Shown: positions 5,691-7,012 of the stretch, one piece after another
Layout of the letters: each line of letters begins with the position of its first letter
Numbering within the stretch: the first letter of the stretch is position 1
Assembly: GCA_910586715.1 (NCBI GenBank)
Contig: CAJUJG010000091.1
Location: 1-7,012, forward strand
Reading direction: 5' to 3'
Length of the DNA: 7,012 nucleotides
Source: an uncultured Lachnospiraceae bacterium
GTDB lineage: Bacteria > Bacillota > Clostridia > Lachnospirales > Lachnospiraceae
Notes under the pieces: model-generated
Told to the model about the DNA's origin: nothing
Seen by the model: only the letters and a program-made list of their open reading frames with translations
Database searches by the model: none
Program-made: the position numbers and the translations under genes

Positions 5691-5840
5691 CTATTCCTCC
5701 ATTTTCTTTAATTTTCTTCTTGCTGTTCTCCGATTACTTCTTTTATATTTTCTCCACCCTTTATGATTATAAGTCCAACACGCATATTTTCTATCAAACT
5801 TATCTTCATATGATAACTGTTTCCAAAATCCTTTCCGCAT
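5691..5840 (-). CDS. 49-aa highly basic small protein, function unknown
   Basis: This short gene has a strong ribosome site, AAGAGGTGA (5846-5854), before ATG at 5840 and codes for 49 residues. The protein starts MRKGFWKQLSYEDKFDRKYA and ends in a run rich in Arg and Lys (about residues 30-47, including NRRTARRKLKK at 37-47). Aromatic residues are concentrated in the first 32 positions. There is no signal peptide or membrane segment. Such a charge pattern suits binding to nucleic acid, ribosome or acidic membrane surface, but no function can be assigned. It lies 26 bases downstream of the membrane-protein gene and is probably in the same operon. The stop TAG is preceded by GGAGG, which could serve a nine-codon ORF starting at 5684. 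Confidence 0.7.
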   Translation of the reverse strand: MRKGFWKQLSYEDKFDRKYACWTYNHKGWRKYKRSNRRTARRKLKKMEE

Positions 5841-5866
5841 AAAAATCACCTCTTGAAAGAAACATT

Positions 5867-6433
5867 TTATTGACTACATTTTTTAAAACTTTCCCACTGT
5901 TCTATCCAAAAATTTCTCTCTTTAGTAAAACCAGCAATTCTTTTAGTTATAACCAATTCCCATATAACAAATAAGATAGGTACAATTGTGCATACAACTA
6001 CCCACAAACTAATTGTTTTATCTTTCAGAAAATCAAAAAGATATAGTAAATAACACATCACACTCAATATCATTCCCTCATAATGCTGCGAAATTGTAAC
6101 ATTATCATGAAAAGTATGACGACCATTATAAACAAATTTATGTATTCGGGTTTCCCAATTTAGCCCTTTTATATTTTTTTCTATATATACAACTATATAT
6201 GCTGACAATCTTGCCATTGCCGTCCTGTAATAAGTTATTCTCATTGATGTTGGTATAATGATTCCAAACGGAAGTAAATATAAAATACTATTACTCCCCT
6301 CTACCGCAAAAGCCAAAACTGCTATAACTGCTGTTATCATAAATGTTATTAGAGAATTTTGTATTCCTATCTTCTGCTCTATTTCACCTCGTAATTGCTC
6401 ATATTCTTTTATTATATTTTCTTTTTTACTCAT
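5867..6433 (-). CDS. Four-helix membrane protein, function unknown
   Basis: The 188-residue product starts with a charged, coil-forming helix (residues 3-22). Hydrophobic segments follow near 26-45, 49-66, 119-136 and 141-163. Short loops within each pair suggest two hairpins with a central hydrophilic stretch at about 85-118 and a charged C-terminal tail (164-188). The motif RLSAYIVVYIEKNIKGLNWE (75-94) after the second helix recalls a widespread group of uncharacterised proteins with a coiled N terminus and paired membrane helices, often seen in accessory regions; SLATT-type two-helix effectors have a similar layout, but I cannot claim membership. AGGGAGAAGG at 6441-6450 sets the start. The gene sits between the 61-aa and 49-aa genes, likely one operon. 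It is surely coding, with unknown role. Confidence 0.82.
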   Translation of the reverse strand: MSKKENIIKEYEQLRGEIEQKIGIQNSLITFMITAVIAVLAFAVEGSNSILYLLPFGIIIPTSMRITYYRTAMARLSAYIVVYIEKNIKGLNWETRIHKFVYNGRHTFHDNVTISQHYEGMILSVMCYLLYLFDFLKDKTISLWVVVCTIVPILFVIWELVITKRIAGFTKERNFWIEQWESFKKCSQ

Positions 6434-6472
6434 ATATTTACCTTCTCCCTTTGAAAACCAGATTTTAAGACT

Positions 6473-6658
6473 TTATACTAATTTCTCTTGTTCTAAGCAA
6501 CCATAACTTACATCTAATTGAGCTTCAATAAATGTTGGCATCAGCCACGCAAAAAAGAATCCCATTAACGACGCTGATTCGATCTGATTATAAATACAAC
6601 CTTCAACAAATTCATGAGCAAGTTCGCTAAATCTTTTTATATATTTTTCTTGAAGCAT
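6473..6658 (-). CDS. 61-aa hypothetical protein, possibly truncated
   Basis: I do not recognise this product. It begins MLQEKYIKRFSELAHEFVEG, an amphipathic helix, and then has a hydrophobic stretch SASLMGFFFAWLMPTFIEA at about 28-46 that could be a single membrane segment or a buried helix. The ATG at 6658 has only a poor ribosome site (AAAGTGAG). The same reading frame continues upstream through a single TGA into a further 19 codons starting at 6721, so the gene may have lost its first part to a nonsense change, or may start at 6658 through coupling. It ends 39 bases before the membrane-protein gene, in the same direction, and would be first in that operon. Confidence 0.5.
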   Translation of the reverse strand: MLQEKYIKRFSELAHEFVEGCIYNQIESASLMGFFFAWLMPTFIEAQLDVSYGCLEQEKLV

Positions 6659-6661
6659 AAC

Positions 6662-6721
6662 TCACTTTGGAGTAACTTTATCTCCGTAAAAGCAATCTCT
6701 TGTCAAAGTTATAACTTTCAT
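6662..6721 (-). other. 19-codon ORF in frame with the 61-aa gene, split by TGA
   Basis: ATG at 6721 opens a short frame reading MKVITLTRDCFYGDKVTPK and then TGA. The next codons, GTT and ATG, start the 61-aa gene in the same frame. It may be the original N terminus of that gene, or a short leader peptide. No good ribosome site precedes it. Confidence 0.3.
6677..6706 (-). promoter_or_regulatory. Possible promoter of the 61-aa gene operon
   Basis: On the minus strand TTGACA (6701-6706), 18 bases and GATAAA (6677-6682; 4 of 6) lie just before the ATG at 6658. The leader would be only about a dozen bases, and the promoter lies inside the 19-codon frame, which argues that this frame is not translated from it. 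Confidence 0.35.
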
Positions 6722-6725
6722 ACTT

Positions 6726-6788
6726 TTAGGATTTTTTCATTTCATCATCAATCAGTTTATTTTCCTCCGTACTTTTAAACAATCGCAT
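6726..6788 (-). other. Short 20-codon open frame, probable gene tail remnant
   Basis: The frame from ATG at 6788 reads MRLFKSTEENKLIDDEMKKS and stops at TAA. Its upstream part without a start reads LFVYYWI, so it resembles the cytoplasmic end of a membrane protein whose body is missing. A GGAGGAAAATAAA stretch (6761-6773) lies within it, but no frame of note begins after that. It is listed so that the gap is explained, not as a confident gene. Confidence 0.25.
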
Positions 6789-6806
6789 AATCCAATAATA
6801 AACAAA

Positions 6807-6956
6807 TTACAAATTTACTTCAATTGTTGATTTTATTTTATTAACATGTCTATCATATAAATCTTCTTTGTCTTTGCAGTAGATTGTATTTATTTGTGTA
6901 ACATTAAAATGAGTTGGCTTACCGCCTTTCTTACAACATAATCGAGTAGAGAAGAT
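6807..6956 (-). pseudogene. C-terminal coding remnant without a start codon
   Basis: An open frame of 49 codons runs from just after a TGA at 6957-6959 to TAA at 6807-6809. It contains no ATG, and no GTG or TTG near its beginning. The translation (CCKKGGKPTHFNVTQINTI and then a Lys/Asp-rich helix ending STIEVNL) looks like genuine protein, with two adjacent cysteines and a third 20 residues on that could bind a metal. The upstream part is replaced by the GC-rich hairpin segment from 6943, so the gene appears cut by an insertion or rearrangement. I cannot name the parent family. Confidence 0.35.
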
Positions 6957-6973
6957 TCATCTTCCCCTACTCG
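6943..6973. repeat. Extended hairpin at the AT-rich/GC-rich border
   Basis: CGAGTAG (6943-6949) pairs with CTACTCG (6967-6973), and inside it GAAGAT (6951-6956) pairs with ATCTTC (6959-6964) around a two-base loop. Only a small asymmetry (one base against two) interrupts the stem. It marks the point where coding-like AT-rich sequence gives way to GC-rich sequence. Confidence 0.6.
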
Positions 6974-7012
6974 CCGCGCCGGGCACCCATCAGCGAACCG
7001 ATTTATCGGTTT
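6974..7012. other. GC-rich segment with terminator-like hairpin running off right edge
   Basis: The segment is sharply more GC-rich (CCGCGCCGGGCACCCATCAG from 6974) than the preceding 2.5 kb. It ends in the perfect stem AACCGAT/ATCGGTT (6996-7002 with 7005-7011) followed by T residues at the window edge. It looks like the terminus of another element, or a plus-strand terminator. What lies beyond is unseen. Confidence 0.4.

Noticed and set aside
5576..5842. An 88-codon plus-strand hydrophobic open frame
   Set aside because: It is antisense to the 49-aa gene and the antitoxin promoter; its hydrophobicity comes from AT-rich DNA read in reverse.
1..7012. CRISPR array, rRNA or tRNA genes, intact transposase or integrase
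   Set aside because: No regularly spaced direct repeats, no tRNA cloverleaf or rRNA signature, and no recognisable transposase or recombinase frame were seen on either strand.

Overview
The window looks like a low-GC Firmicutes chromosome, most likely Lachnospiraceae or a close clostridial relative. The reasons are the AGGAGG-type ribosome binding sites, sigma-A type promoters, a BlaI/M56 pair, an acidic lipoprotein with a DUF4854-like end, and intergenic hairpin repeats. This placement is inference from gene style, not from a marker gene. Every gene I can support lies on the minus strand, so transcription runs from high to low coordinates.

Layout from left to right: (1) 2-98, a multi-hairpin repeat-like tract cut by the window edge. 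(2) 128-2380, a BlaI-type repressor gene and an M56 membrane metallopeptidase gene, one operon. Its promoter is buried in a perfect 19-bp inverted repeat (2445-2489) that is probably the operator and may also terminate the next gene. (3) 2519-2899, a small PH/GRAM-like protein behind an exact-consensus promoter. (4) 2981-3121, a doubtful 46-codon ORF. (5) 3213-3941, an acidic lipoprotein with its own promoter and terminator. (6) 3942-4285, a gene-free stretch with overlapping hairpins, a GC-rich multi-hairpin element and a strong plus-strand terminator.

(7) 4286-6658 is an AT-rich accessory block. In transcription order it holds a 61-aa hypothetical protein, a four-helix membrane protein, a very basic 49-aa protein, a promoter, a Phd/YefM-type antitoxin, a 38-aa ORF, and a DraG-type ADP-ribosylglycohydrolase broken by a one-base frameshift in an A run. 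(8) 6659-7012 has no complete recognised gene: it holds coding remnants and then an abrupt GC-rich structured segment that runs off the right edge and looks like the border of another element.

How the genes may work together: the M56 protease probably senses an extracellular signal through a C-terminal domain that is not the beta-lactam sensor of BlaR1, and relieves BlaI-like repression of the operon and possibly of other genes. The antitoxin, 38-aa ORF and ADP-ribosylglycohydrolase form a tight cluster. It may be a remnant or an unusual form of a toxin-antitoxin or ADP-ribosylation module, but no classical toxin is visible. I see no rRNA, tRNA, CRISPR array or intact transposase.
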